64,000 nucleotides of DNA from JACDCA01 sp963810305 (lineage in GTDB: Bacteria > Acidobacteriota > Vicinamibacteria > Vicinamibacterales > 2-12-FULL-66-21): positions 124,001-188,000 of the forward strand of contig CAWEMY010000013.1 of assembly GCA_963810305.1 (NCBI GenBank). The letters are read 5' to 3'. Position 1 is the first letter of the stretch, and every line of letters starts with the position of its first letter. This document shows, piece after piece, positions 1-7,844 of this stretch. Made by a program: the position numbers and the translations under genes. Below the pieces are notes generated by a model. That model saw only the letters and a program-made list of their open reading frames with translations, was not told where the DNA came from and made no database searches.

Positions 1-600
1 ATCCAGGTCTGTTCCTCGCGCAGTCGCCAAACCTGAAGTTGACACCCGAGCAGATCATGGGACCGTTCTATCCGGTGATCAAATCGCTCGACCGCGACGC
101 CGATCTGACGATCGTGAAGGGCAAGCGCGGCAAGGCGCAGGGACAAGTGATTCAGTTGATGGGGCGCGTGCTGAACGCCAGGGGAGAACCGGTCAAGGGG
201 GCACGGCTCGAGCTATGGCAGGCGAATGCGCAAGGTCGCTACATGCATCCGTCCGACGTGAACCCGGCGCCTCTCGATCCCAACTTTCAGGGATTCGCGG
301 TCCAGACCACCGACGCCGAGGGACGCTACAGATTCAAGACGATCAAACCGGGTGCTTACCCGATCAACGCGATGAATCCTTCCGGAGAAGCGTCCGCCGC
401 ACATCCATTTCGACGTCACCGGCGCACACACGAGACTGGTGACCCAGATGTACTTCCCTGATGACCCGCTCAACGACAGCGACCCGCTGTTCCGCGAGCT
501 CGGGGAGAGCAAGAGCGCGGCGATAGGGAAGGTTCTGCCGCCCACGCGGGATGTCGAGCCGGACTCCGTCATCGTCATGTGGGACATCGTCGTCGAGTAG
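1..600 (+). CDS. Intradiol ring-cleavage dioxygenase-like protein, 5'-truncated by the window edge and frameshifted
   Basis: The frame is open from the left edge, so the start lies outside the window. The visible protein begins just after a possible signal-peptide end (FLAQSPNLKLTPEQIMGPFYP) and shows the catechol/protocatechuate dioxygenase beta-fold signatures TPEQIMGPFYP, GRVLNARGEPVKGARLELWQAN and GRYRFKTIKPGAYP. After base ~383 the frame breaks. Removing one base near 384 gives PSEKRPPHIHFDVTGAHTRL and continues to the TAG at 598-600. The PPHIHF histidines are typical of the Fe(III) site of this family, which opens aromatic diols between the hydroxyls. Acidobacterial members are often exported, so a role on secreted phenolics is possible. 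The single extra G could be a sequencing error or a real mutation. Confidence 0.8.
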
Positions 601-622
601 CGCCGACGTCTTACAATGAGGT

Positions 623-1084
623 ATGCGATCGATCGTCGCAGCCTCATTGATGAGCCTGGCGCTCACCGCCGCTCCAACAGCTCAGAACCCGAATTTCGCC
701 GGCAGGTGGGTTGCCATCAGCCCGGGATACACCGGACGTGAAGTGCGTATCACGGAGGCGCGCGGCACGCTCAAGGTGACGCATACACTCGACCGCGGCA
801 CCGAAACGGTCACCTACAATCTCGACGGCACGCCGCGACGCGACCCGTCGGATCCGACGGAGGAGCGCTGGTCCAGCGCCGCCTGGAAGAACGGAACGCT
901 GCTGCTCACCCGGACGCGGCTGACGAGAGCGTCCGAAACCCGCACGGAGTTTTCACTGTCGTTCGACAGCTCGCACCGATTGATCCTCGGCATCTCGAAC
1001 ATGCGGCTTGACGCGGATCGCGATCCCGCCGCCCCACCGCCTCCGCCGCAGCGGAAGACGGTGATCGTTTTGAAAAAACGTTAA
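623..1084 (+). CDS. Small secreted protein of unknown function
   Basis: A 153-residue protein with a clear Sec signal peptide (MRSIVAASLMSLALTAAPTAQ). The mature part starts NPNFAGRWVAI, followed by alternating short beta-type segments (EVRITEARGTLKVTHTL, WKNGTLLLTRTRL, RTEFSLSFDSSHRLIL) and a proline-rich tail ending KTVIVLKKR. The FAGRW opening followed by beta strands resembles small lipocalin-like secreted proteins that are common in Acidobacteria, but no catalytic motif is visible and I do not recognise a named family. It starts 22 bp after the dioxygenase stop and may be co-transcribed with it. A nested REP-like repeat follows the stop. Confidence 0.7.
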   Translation: MRSIVAASLMSLALTAAPTAQNPNFAGRWVAISPGYTGREVRITEARGTLKVTHTLDRGTETVTYNLDGTPRRDPSDPTEERWSSAAWKNGTLLLTRTRLTRASETRTEFSLSFDSSHRLILGISNMRLDADRDPAAPPPPPQRKTVIVLKKR

Positions 1085-1091
1085 CGCGCCT

Positions 1092-1175
1092 GGGCAGCCC
1101 TAACCGCCTCCGCCAAGGCTACGGCGAGTCTCGCCGAAGCGCTTCGCGCGAAGGCGGAAGGGCTGGACTACGGCC
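1092..1175. repeat. REP-like palindrome (type A) interrupted by a second palindromic repeat
   Basis: The outer arms GGGCAGCCCTAA (1092-1103) and AAGGGCTGGACTACGGCC (1158-1175) match the same repeat seen intact at 3110-3133 and 4604-4630. Between them lies a separate GC-rich imperfect palindrome (1104-1157, starting CCGCCTCCGCC and ending GAAGGCGG). The right arm contains the TAG stop codon of the leftward M28 peptidase gene. The arrangement looks like one repeat inserted into the loop of another. Confidence 0.7.
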
Positions 1176-2802
1176 GGCCTCCCCGTCCCTGGCCAGGCGG
1201 TGGCGTTGGCGGCGGCATTGTCTCGTTCGAGAAGCGCGGCAACATTTCATCCCGCATCGCGAGGTGATAGACCGCCGACGCGATCGCCATCGCCGACTTC
1301 TTCACATCGTCTTCGATGATCCGCTCGTAGGTATCGAGATTCGTGTGCCACGTGTAGGTGTTGTACTCGATCGGATCCTGGCTCAATCCGATGCCCGGCA
1401 GGCCGGCGGCGTTGAACGAGGTGCTGTCGGTGCCGCCGGTGGACCGGCTCCGGGACGTGGTCGTGCCGAGGACGCCTACGTCTTCGAACGGTTTGAAGAT
1501 CTCGCGGAGGATCGCAGCCGCTTCAGGCGGCCCGAAGACGCTGGCTGACCGGATCCGGCCGGTGCCGGAGTCCACGTTGAAATATCCCGCGAACTTCGAA
1601 TATTCCGGCTTCGGATTTTCGAACGTTCCAAAGTGCTGCGCCACGTACGCCTTCGACCCGAGCAGCCCCTGTTCTTCCCCTCCCCACAGGGCGACGCGGA
1701 TGGTGCGGCGTGGTTTGACGCCGATCGCCTGGATGATGCGCGCCGCCTCCATCATGACCGCGCAACCGATCGCATTGTCGGTCGCACCCGTCGCGGCGTG
1801 CCATGAATCCAGGTGCCCGCCGAGCATCACCACTTCGTCCGCTTTATCCGTGCCGGGGATCTCTGCGACGGCGTTGTAAGAGGTGTTTCCCTCGGGATAT
1901 GACCGATTGACGATGTTGAACTCGAGCGTGACCGGCGTTCCGTCGGCGAGGATCCGCGTGATGCGGCCGTAATCTTCGTTGCGGAGGACGACCGTCGGCG
2001 GCGCCTTGGTGACGTCGTAGGTGCGGTTCTGAAACGCACGGATCTGCCCGTGGTCGCGGCCGGCGTCATTGATGCGGACGGCGACACCGGCCGCGAGCAT
2101 CATCGCGTCCACGGCGGTGTTGACGGCAGCCGCGTTCAGCCGCGTCGGGTCCGGAGGCGGCTGATCGCCGCGTCCGCCGCCGCGCCCGCGACCTGCCGGC
2201 GCCGTCGCGTTAGGATCCAGCTGCTTACGCAGATCCTCGTCGTTCCGTCGCGTCGCCGGCTGGTTGATCGTCACCGGAACCATCGTGTGGCGGCCGACCA
2301 GCGCGATTTTTCCTTTGAGCGTCGGCGATGTCTCGGCGACCCACTTGTCCAGCTCGGCCTGGGTTGGCCCGGAGGGAGGCACGATGTGAACGGCGGTGGC
2401 GGTGACAACGCCGTTCGTCGATGGCGTCCACGCGAGCACTTCGCCGACAAGGCTGTCTTTGACCGGAGAGATGATGTGACCTGAGAAGCGTTCGTTGAGC
2501 CAGCCTGACCTCGGCGTGCCGTCGGCATTGACGAACGCCCACGGCTCGAGCCTGCCGTTCTTGAATCCCCATTCGGTCATCTGCTGGACCGCCCACTCGG
2601 CGGCGTGCTTGTGATTCGGCGACCCGGTCAATCGCGGGCCATGCACGTCGGTCAGGTAGTGCATCGTCCGCATGATCTGCGAGTTGTTCTGCGCTTCAGC
2701 TCGGATCTTCGTGTTTACGGCTTCGTCGATTTTCTCTGACGTCCCCGTGGGAACCGCCGCGACGCCAAGGCCGATCAGTACTGCTGTGAGTGTCTTCGAC
2801 AT
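1168..2802 (-). CDS. Secreted M28-family zinc peptidase
   Basis: A 544-residue metallopeptidase. The start at 2802 (MSKTLTAVLIGLGVAAVPTG) is preferred to an upstream in-frame start because it gives a signal peptide and is preceded by GGAGAG. A protease-associated-type insert (about residues 120-270, with a Gly/Arg-rich stretch near 205-212) precedes the M28 catalytic core. The two-zinc site is visible: GGHLDSW (328-334), GATDN (339-343), GGEEQG (374-379) with the catalytic and bridging glutamates, FNVDSGTG, and the C-terminal YTWHTNLDTYERI histidine. The family removes N-terminal amino acids from peptides, here outside the cytoplasm. Its TAG stop lies inside the REP-like element at 1158-1175, so the last residues (GGRP) abut the repeat. 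It is divergent from the small gene at 2833. Confidence 0.92.
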   Translation of the reverse strand: MSKTLTAVLIGLGVAAVPTGTSEKIDEAVNTKIRAEAQNNSQIMRTMHYLTDVHGPRLTGSPNHKHAAEWAVQQMTEWGFKNGRLEPWAFVNADGTPRSGWLNERFSGHIISPVKDSLVGEVLAWTPSTNGVVTATAVHIVPPSGPTQAELDKWVAETSPTLKGKIALVGRHTMVPVTINQPATRRNDEDLRKQLDPNATAPAGRGRGGGRGDQPPPDPTRLNAAAVNTAVDAMMLAAGVAVRINDAGRDHGQIRAFQNRTYDVTKAPPTVVLRNEDYGRITRILADGTPVTLEFNIVNRSYPEGNTSYNAVAEIPGTDKADEVVMLGGHLDSWHAATGATDNAIGCAVMMEAARIIQAIGVKPRRTIRVALWGGEEQGLLGSKAYVAQHFGTFENPKPEYSKFAGYFNVDSGTGRIRSASVFGPPEAAAILREIFKPFEDVGVLGTTTSRSRSTGGTDSTSFNAAGLPGIGLSQDPIEYNTYTWHTNLDTYERIIEDDVKKSAMAIASAVYHLAMRDEMLPRFSNETMPPPTPPPGQGRGGRP

Positions 2803-2832
2803 GAACTCTCCGGTTTTCGCGAATATAACATT

Positions 2833-3087
2833 GTGGCCCTGGCTTACACGTATCGTCCGCGCGTCCTGGAGGAACTCGCCCGCCACGGCCTGCGACCGCT
2901 CCCCGAGACCGATCCGCAGCAACTGAGGGACGCCGTCCGCGATCTGTACAAGTACGAGATCAAACGCCTGCGAGCGGAGCTCCTGGCGGGGAAGTTTCCC
3001 AAGAACGAATACGCCGACCGCGTCGTAGCGTTACGGCAACGCTACTCGTTGCTGTCGTTTCCAGTGGAGTTGTGGTTGCAGCCGTGA
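2833..3087 (+). CDS. Conserved-looking small protein of unknown function
   Basis: An 84-residue protein with a GTG start, divergent from the M28 gene with only 30 bp between the starts. It is mostly helical and charged (YRPRVLEELARHGLRP, LRDAVRDLYKYEIKRLRAELLAGKFPKNEYADRVVALRQRY) with a hydrophobic C-terminal segment SFPVELWLQP. There is no signal peptide or membrane segment. I do not recognise the family. The regular helical composition and Arg/Lys pattern argue for a real protein. It precedes the HerA-like ATPase in the same direction, separated by a REP-like repeat, so it could be an accessory to that gene, though nothing proves this. Confidence 0.6.
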   Translation: MALAYTYRPRVLEELARHGLRPLPETDPQQLRDAVRDLYKYEIKRLRAELLAGKFPKNEYADRVVALRQRYSLLSFPVELWLQP

Positions 3088-3088
3088 C

Positions 3089-3133
3089 GGCCGTAGTCCA
3101 GGCCATGATGCAGCCCTAAAGGGCTGGACTACG
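3089..3133. repeat. REP-like palindrome, type A
   Basis: GGCCGTAGTCCA (3089-3100) is followed by GCAGCCCTAAAGGGCTGGACTACG (3110-3133), whose core AGCCCTAAAGGGCT is a near-perfect palindrome. The same sequence family recurs at 1092-1175 and 4604-4662, with a fragment at 34964-34980. It starts directly after the stop codon of the 84-residue gene. Confidence 0.75.
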
Positions 3134-3164
3134 CTGTCGCCCGATCACTGCCTACAATACCTAT

Positions 3165-4598
3165 ATGCAGGACTTCGAAAAGCTCGGTCTCTTTTACCTT
3201 GGCCGCGAATACGATCTGGCGGCTCAGAAACCGGTCGACCGGCCGGTTCTTTACGATTCGCGCGACCTCGTGACGCATGCCGTGTGCGTAGGAATGACCG
3301 GGAGCGGCAAGACGGGTCTGTGCATCGGGCTGATCGAAGAAGCCGCGATCGATGGGGTCCCGGTGATTGCGATCGATCCGAAGGGGGACCTGTCCAACCT
3401 CCTTCTCACTTTTCCGCGACTGGGCGGCGAAGACTTTCGTCCGTGGATCGACGAGGAAGAAGCCAGGCGTTCCGGCCAGACCGCGGACGCATACGCTGCG
3501 CAACAGGCGCAGGCATGGAAGGCCGGCCTGGCCGAATGGGGGCAGGATGGCGCCAGGATCGAGCGGCTTCGCGCCGCGGCGGAGTTTGCCGTCTATACGC
3601 CTGGCAGCAGGGCGGGACTGCCGGTGTCGGTCCTCAGCTCGTTCGCCGCTCCTCCGCCGGCGGCACGCGGCGATGCGGAGCTCATGGCGGACCGCGCCGC
3701 GGCGACCGCCACGAGCATTCTGTCTCTGGCGGGTGCGTCTGCCGAGCCGCGCAGCCGCGAGCACTCGCTGATGACCTCGCTCTTCGCGACCGCGTGGCAG
3801 GCGGGACGCAACCTCGATCTCGCGTCGCTCATCCAGCAGGTCCAGACCCCGCCGTTCGAAAAGGTCGGGATACTGGACCTCGAATCCTTCTTCCCCGCGA
3901 AGGACCGCTTCGACCTCGCACTGAAGTTGAACGGCATCCTCGCCGCACCTGGCTTCGACCAGTGGTTCGACGGAGAGCCCCTCGATCCAGCCGCACTCCT
4001 GCGAACGGCGGACGGAAAGCCGCGCGTCTCGGTGTTCTCCATTGCGCATCTGGACGACGCGGAACGAATGTTCTTCGTGTCGCTGCTCCTCAATCAGATC
4101 GTCGGATGGATGCGCGGGCAGACCGGCACGTCCAGTCTTCGCGCGATCGTCTTCATGGACGAGATCGCCGGCTATTTCCCGCCGGTCGCGAACCCGCCGT
4201 CGAAGCAGCCGCTCCTCACGCTGCTCAAACAGGCGCGCGCGTTCGGTGTCGGCGTCGTGCTCGCGACGCAGAATCCGGTCGATCTGGACTACAAGGGACT
4301 CTCGAATATCGGCACCTGGTTCATCGGCCGGCTTCAGACGGATCGCGACAAGACCCGCATGCTGGATGGTCTCGAGGGGGCCGCGGCCGGATCGTTGAAC
4401 CGTGCAGAAGCCGATCGCATTCTGTCCGCCCTCGCCAAGCGCGTCTTTCTGCTCCACAACGTTCACGAGCCCGCACCACTCGTCTTTCAGACCCGATGGA
4501 CGATGTCCTATCTTCGCGGTCCCGTGTCGCGTGAACAGATCGCGACGCTGATGGGTCCCCGGCGTTCTGCCTTCGCCGGTTCCAGCGGACAAACCTGA
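3165..4598 (+). CDS. HerA-like/DUF853-type ATPase, N-terminal part (gene split by frameshift)
   Basis: This is the ATPase half of a HerA/FtsK-superfamily protein. It has Walker A GMTGSGKT at residues 43-50, IDPKGDLSN, a Walker B strand RAIVFMDEIAGYF near residue 330, and the downstream QARAFGVGVVLATQNPVDLDYKGLSNIGTWFIGRLQTDRDK block with its arginine/sensor region. Such proteins are hexameric DNA-handling or uncharacterised ATPases. The frame ends in a TGA at 4596-4598 after LMGPRRSAFAGSSGQT, but the shifted frame reads on without stops through the REP-like element at 4604-4662 into the expected C-terminal region. The two halves therefore belong to one gene of about 800 codons. One surplus base between ~4555 and 4590 is the simplest cause. 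Confidence 0.85.
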   Translation: MQDFEKLGLFYLGREYDLAAQKPVDRPVLYDSRDLVTHAVCVGMTGSGKTGLCIGLIEEAAIDGVPVIAIDPKGDLSNLLLTFPRLGGEDFRPWIDEEEARRSGQTADAYAAQQAQAWKAGLAEWGQDGARIERLRAAAEFAVYTPGSRAGLPVSVLSSFAAPPPAARGDAELMADRAAATATSILSLAGASAEPRSREHSLMTSLFATAWQAGRNLDLASLIQQVQTPPFEKVGILDLESFFPAKDRFDLALKLNGILAAPGFDQWFDGEPLDPAALLRTADGKPRVSVFSIAHLDDAERMFFVSLLLNQIVGWMRGQTGTSSLRAIVFMDEIAGYFPPVANPPSKQPLLTLLKQARAFGVGVVLATQNPVDLDYKGLSNIGTWFIGRLQTDRDKTRMLDGLEGAAAGSLNRAEADRILSALAKRVFLLHNVHEPAPLVFQTRWTMSYLRGPVSREQIATLMGPRRSAFAGSSGQT

Positions 4599-4599
4599 C

Positions 4600-5595
4600 A
4601 CTAAGGCCGTAGTCCAGCCCTTCAGGGCTGCCCATCGTGAGGGCCTCCAGCCCTCGAGGGCTGCTTCCGCGGGAGGCCGCCCTGTTCTTCCCCCTGGCAT
4701 CGAGCAGTACCTTCATCTCCCGATCGCCGCTGCAGGCCGTGCCGACGTACCGGCGGCTACGTACACGCCGGTCGTCCTCGGCGCTGCACGCGTGACGTTC
4801 ACGGATCCGAGGCTTGGCATCGACGAATCGCGGGATGTGCTGTACTCCGCACCCATTGCCGACGGCGCCGTGGCGGTTGATTGGCAGAACGCCCAGCGGC
4901 TCGATGTGGCTGCCGCCGAACTGCGACGCGATCCTGCCTCAGCGGAGGCGGCCTACGAGCCGCTGCCGGCGTCGGCGAAGCAAGCGAAGAACTACTCGGC
5001 CTGGCAGAAGTCGTTCTCGCAATGGCTGTCGCGAACCGAAAGGGTCGAGATCCTCCGCAACCGTGAGACGAAGCTGACCTCGGCCCCGGGCGAGGAGGAG
5101 CGCGACTTCAAGGCACGGGTGCAGGACGCTCGGCGCGCCGCGCGAGACGAGGAGGTCGACGCCGTCAGGCGCAAGTTCGGAGCGAAGCGCGACGCCCTCG
5201 ACCGAGCGCGTCGCGAAAAGCCGAGGCGGCCAGTGGACCGCGAGCAGCAGCAGGCCTCCGATTCAAAGACCCAGACGATGTTGTCGTTTGGTGCGGCGGC
5301 GATCGGCGCCATGCTCGGGCGCAAGGTGTTCAACACCGGTACGCTCGGGCGCGCTACCACGGCGGCTCGAGGCGTCGGGAGAAGCATGAAGGAGGCCGGC
5401 GACGTCAAGCGCGCTTCCGAGAACGTGGCCGCGCTCCAGGCACAGATTGCCGAGCTCGACGCGGTAGTGACCCAGGAGACGCAGCAGATCTCCGCACGAT
5501 TCGATGCGCCGCTGGACGTCGAGCGCGTGCCGCTCGCACCCAAACGCGGTCAGGTCGCCGTGCAGTTTGTCGCGTTAGGTTGGGATCCTCGTTGA
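4600..5595 (+). CDS. HerA-like/DUF853-type ATPase, C-terminal part (continuation in another frame)
   Basis: This is the continuation of the preceding ATPase. The frame is open from before 4600. It encodes a Pro/Ala-rich linker that contains the translated REP-like repeat, then LPPGIEQYLHLP near 4690-4720, VVLGAARVTFTDPRLGIDESRD, a long charged coiled-coil region (ERDFKARVQDARRAARDEEVDAVRRKFGAKRDALDRARRE), a short hydrophobic/Gly-rich patch (MLSFGAAAIGAMLGRKVF) and a second coiled coil (ENVAALQAQIAELDAVVTQETQQI). The only in-frame start codon, GTG at 4792, lies inside the conserved block, so independent translation from it would drop homologous sequence. If the frameshift is real, this half is probably not functional alone. 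Confidence 0.75.
   Translation, partial: TKAVVQPFRAAHREGLQPSRAASAGGRPVLPPGIEQYLHLPIAAAGRADVPAATYTPVVLGAARVTFTDPRLGIDESRDVLYSAPIADGAVAVDWQNAQRLDVAAAELRRDPASAEAAYEPLPASAKQAKNYSAWQKSFSQWLSRTERVEILRNRETKLTSAPGEEERDFKARVQDARRAARDEEVDAVRRKFGAKRDALDRARREKPRRPVDREQQQASDSKTQTMLSFGAAAIGAMLGRKVFNTGTLGRATTAARGVGRSMKEAGDVKRASENVAALQAQIAELDAVVTQETQQISARFDAPLDVERVPLAPKRGQVAVQFVALGWDPR
4604..4662. repeat. REP-like palindrome pair (type A) inside the HerA-like gene linker
   Basis: GGCCGTAGTCCAGCCCTTCAGGGCTGCCC is followed after a short gap by a related palindrome, CCAGCCCTCGAGGGCTGC (about 4645-4662). The element is translated without stop in the frame of the C-terminal half of the ATPase gene, so it forms part of a protein linker rather than lying between genes. 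Confidence 0.75.
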
Positions 5596-5608
5596 CCGTA
5601 TTGATATC

Positions 5609-5678
5609 AACTCCAAACTCCAAACTCCAAACTCCAAAAAGAACGAGCTTTGGCGTTTGGAGTTTGAGGTTTGGAGTT
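5609..5678. repeat. Heptanucleotide repeat in inverted arms (AACTCCA / TTTGGAG)
   Basis: The left arm has four 7-bp units of AACTCCA (5609-5637). After the spacer AAAAGAACGAGCT, the right arm carries complementary 7-bp units (TTTGGCG, TTTGGAG, TTTGAGG, TTTGGAG; about 5650-5678). The arms can fold into a hairpin. The right arm reads into the start of the phosphatase gene and may supply its TTG start codon. Confidence 0.8.
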
Positions 5679-6608
5679 GTCTTCGCGGCGCTCTGGGCAC
5701 TCGCGTCAGTCAGCGCCTGTCGCGACGTCCAGCCTCTCCCGGCCGATGCCGTTCGAAAATCCAGGCTCGAGGTCCAGGAGATTCGTCCGGGTGCCGATGC
5801 AGTCGTATTTCCAAAGCGCGACGGATCACTGAAGCTCGCGGTGATCGGCGATTCCGGGCGGGGAGACAAGTTTCAGAACGAGATAGCCGACCAGCTCGTG
5901 GCGTGGCGCGCCAGATTCCCTTTCGACCTCGTCCTGATGCTGGGTGACAACATCTACGACCGGCACACGGCCGAGGACTACGCCGCCAAGTTCGAGCGGC
6001 CCTATAAGACACTGCTGGACGCCGGCGTGACTTTCCAGGCGGCGATCGGCAACCACGACGATGCCGCGCAGGTCCGCTACAAGAACTTCAATATGGGCGG
6101 CGCTCGGTACTATTCCTTCCGGCGCAGCGATCAGCCGCTCGGCCGACTCGCCGGCGGCGGTGTTCGTTTCTACGTCCTCGACAGCCGCACGCTGGATCCC
6201 GAGCAGCTGGCCTGGCTGGAGAAAGGCCTCGCGCAGACCGGCAGCAGATGGAAGATCGTGTACTTCCACCATCCCATCTACACCTCGGGCCGCTATCAGG
6301 CCGGGGCCCGGAATCTTCGCGGCTCCCTCGAACCGATTCTCGTTGCGGGGGATGTCGATGTCGTGCTCTCAGGGCATGAGCATTTCTACGAACGGATTCA
6401 TCCGCAACACGGCATCGTGTATTTCGTCTCCGGCGCCGCGGGATCGCTGCGGCGGAATGACATTCGACCCACGCCACTGACCGCCAGGGGATTCGACGAC
6501 GATTACAGCTTCATGTTGATGGAGATCAGCGGCGACGAGCTGTATTTCCAGGCGATCAGCAGAACCGGTGACACCGTCGACGCCGGCGTCATTCGGAAGC
6601 GGCCGTAG
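5664..6608 (+). CDS. Lipoprotein metallophosphoesterase (calcineurin-like / purple acid phosphatase type)
   Basis: A dinuclear-metal phosphoesterase with all core motifs: GDSGRGD, LGDNIYD, GNHDD, FHHPIYTSG and LSGHEHFYERI. The TTG at 5664 gives a compact lipoprotein signal MRFGVVFAALWALASVSAC with lipobox VSAC, so export and lipid anchoring are likely. The frame also extends upstream to 5580 through the heptanucleotide repeats, which would add a non-hydrophobic NSKLQTPKRTSFGVWS segment. I prefer 5664, although its ribosome site is weak. The family hydrolyses phosphomonoesters and diesters, and the substrate cannot be read from sequence. Its 3' end overlaps by 20 bp the 3' end of the convergent kinase-like lipoprotein gene. 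Confidence 0.85.
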   Translation: MRFGVVFAALWALASVSACRDVQPLPADAVRKSRLEVQEIRPGADAVVFPKRDGSLKLAVIGDSGRGDKFQNEIADQLVAWRARFPFDLVLMLGDNIYDRHTAEDYAAKFERPYKTLLDAGVTFQAAIGNHDDAAQVRYKNFNMGGARYYSFRRSDQPLGRLAGGGVRFYVLDSRTLDPEQLAWLEKGLAQTGSRWKIVYFHHPIYTSGRYQAGARNLRGSLEPILVAGDVDVVLSGHEHFYERIHPQHGIVYFVSGAAGSLRRNDIRPTPLTARGFDDDYSFMLMEISGDELYFQAISRTGDTVDAGVIRKRP

Positions 6609-7758
6609 GGCAGGGGCCACCCTCGCGTATCTGGCGAACTTTTTCTTTGAATGCGCTGATCCAGACATCCGCGTTTCTACCCGCCGCGCTCACCTGATCG
6701 AACTGGGTGATGCGCGAGCCTTCGAACAGGTCTCGCAGCTGCTGATCGGACAGTTGTTCGAGCCAGCCGAGGAGCAGCAGCCGTCCCTCATTTGAAATCT
6801 GCCGGTCAGGAAATGTCGCCCCTCCGAACGGCAGGTTTTTCATCGAGACGCGGCAGCTCCTGCTGTCGGCCCACACCTGGTACTTCCGCCAGTTGTTCAG
6901 ATCGACCTTGACCGGCCCGAACGTCGCTCCGAGGTCCTGCATGATCGCGAGCGGCTTCGAGCATGTGTTCTCTGGCCCTTCGGCGCCAGGAGGACAGACG
7001 AGCCGCTGGTTCTCGGCTTTGTTGTCCCAGTGGGCGAGCAGAACCGCCATCAGCCGGAGGGCGTCGACTTCCGCACGGGTTGAACCTCCCCGTGCGGGAT
7101 CGATCTTGTCGAGCTCGAACCATGCCCAGCCCTGGTCGGGTGTGCCTTGGATCTTCTTGCCATCGAGCTTGCGCTCGATTACGGCGCTGTCGAAATTGAC
7201 AACCCGCCTGTAATTGATGCCGCCGGCGAAGCAGGCTGACTTCATCCCGGTCTTCTCCATGCACCTCAATGACTGGAACGGAAACGCCGGGCACCCGGCG
7301 CAGAGCACGCGCTTGACGACGTAGACGCCGTCGGCGCCGAAGCCGAGCGCGATCAGCAGGCGCGTCGCGGCGACTTCCGCGCGTAGTTCGGGATTCGCCG
7401 AGCCGTACTTCACCTTCACGACCTCGCCGCCGGGGAGCTCGCAGTTGAACTTCGGTGTCGTCCCATCTACCGGCTCGGTCGTGAAACGGCAGGCGAGTTC
7501 CTGGTCGGCGTGAACACTCGATGGGCCGGCGGGGTTGTCGCGGAGATTGGCCTGACCGATGGGTACAGGCGGCGGTGTCCACACCCGCGCGGCGGCGAGC
7601 GCCTCACCTCGGCGCTGCATGGCGCGCTCATCGTCCATGACCGTGCCCGACGGCTTTGCGGTGGCCTTCACCTCCGCCACAGTCGCGGGCGAATCGCCAG
7701 AACAGGCCGAGACGGCGAGCACTCCCATCAACGCGCAGAACCGAACAGTCGCATTCAT
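6589..7758 (-). CDS. Lipoprotein with protein-kinase-like fold motifs (function unproven)
   Basis: A 389-residue protein with a lipoprotein signal (MNATVRFCALMGVLAVSAC). An in-frame ATG 18 bp upstream is an alternative start. I know no named family for it. It does show an ordered set of kinase-superfamily features: a beta hairpin ending EVVKVKY (Lys115/117, like the ATP-binding lysine), a following helix with Glu128 (RAEVAATRLLIALGF), a hinge-like GWAWFELDKID, a catalytic-loop-like LLAHWDNKAEN (His243, Asp245, Asn250) and a metal-binding-loop-like MQDLGATFG (Asp275). The last motif also resembles CotH-type secretory kinases (DLDxxFG). Cysteine pairs (CAGC, RCMEK, CPPG) fit an exported, disulphide-bonded domain. 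It is convergent with a lipoprotein phosphatase. The kinase reading is inference from motif order only. Confidence 0.65.
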   Translation of the reverse strand: MNATVRFCALMGVLAVSACSGDSPATVAEVKATAKPSGTVMDDERAMQRRGEALAAARVWTPPPVPIGQANLRDNPAGPSSVHADQELACRFTTEPVDGTTPKFNCELPGGEVVKVKYGSANPELRAEVAATRLLIALGFGADGVYVVKRVLCAGCPAFPFQSLRCMEKTGMKSACFAGGINYRRVVNFDSAVIERKLDGKKIQGTPDQGWAWFELDKIDPARGGSTRAEVDALRLMAVLLAHWDNKAENQRLVCPPGAEGPENTCSKPLAIMQDLGATFGPVKVDLNNWRKYQVWADSRSCRVSMKNLPFGGATFPDRQISNEGRLLLLGWLEQLSDQQLRDLFEGSRITQFDQVSAAGRNADVWISAFKEKVRQIREGGPCPTAASE

Positions 7759-7785
7759 CGCCAGCCGGACTCCCATGCAAGGGGC

Positions 7786-7826
7786 TTGACAACCTCAACT
7801 AGTTTCCGTAATTCTACATAGGTAGA
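7786..7826 (+). promoter_or_regulatory. Candidate PadR-controlled promoter
   Basis: A TTGACA (7786-7791) lies ahead of an inverted repeat TCTAC-ATAG-GTAGA (7813-7826), about 18 bp before the PadR start codon. The inverted repeat overlaps where a -10 box would sit, the usual arrangement for PadR autoregulation. No good -10 consensus is visible. Confidence 0.4.
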
Positions 7827-7844
7827 CTTCTGGCAACCCTGATC

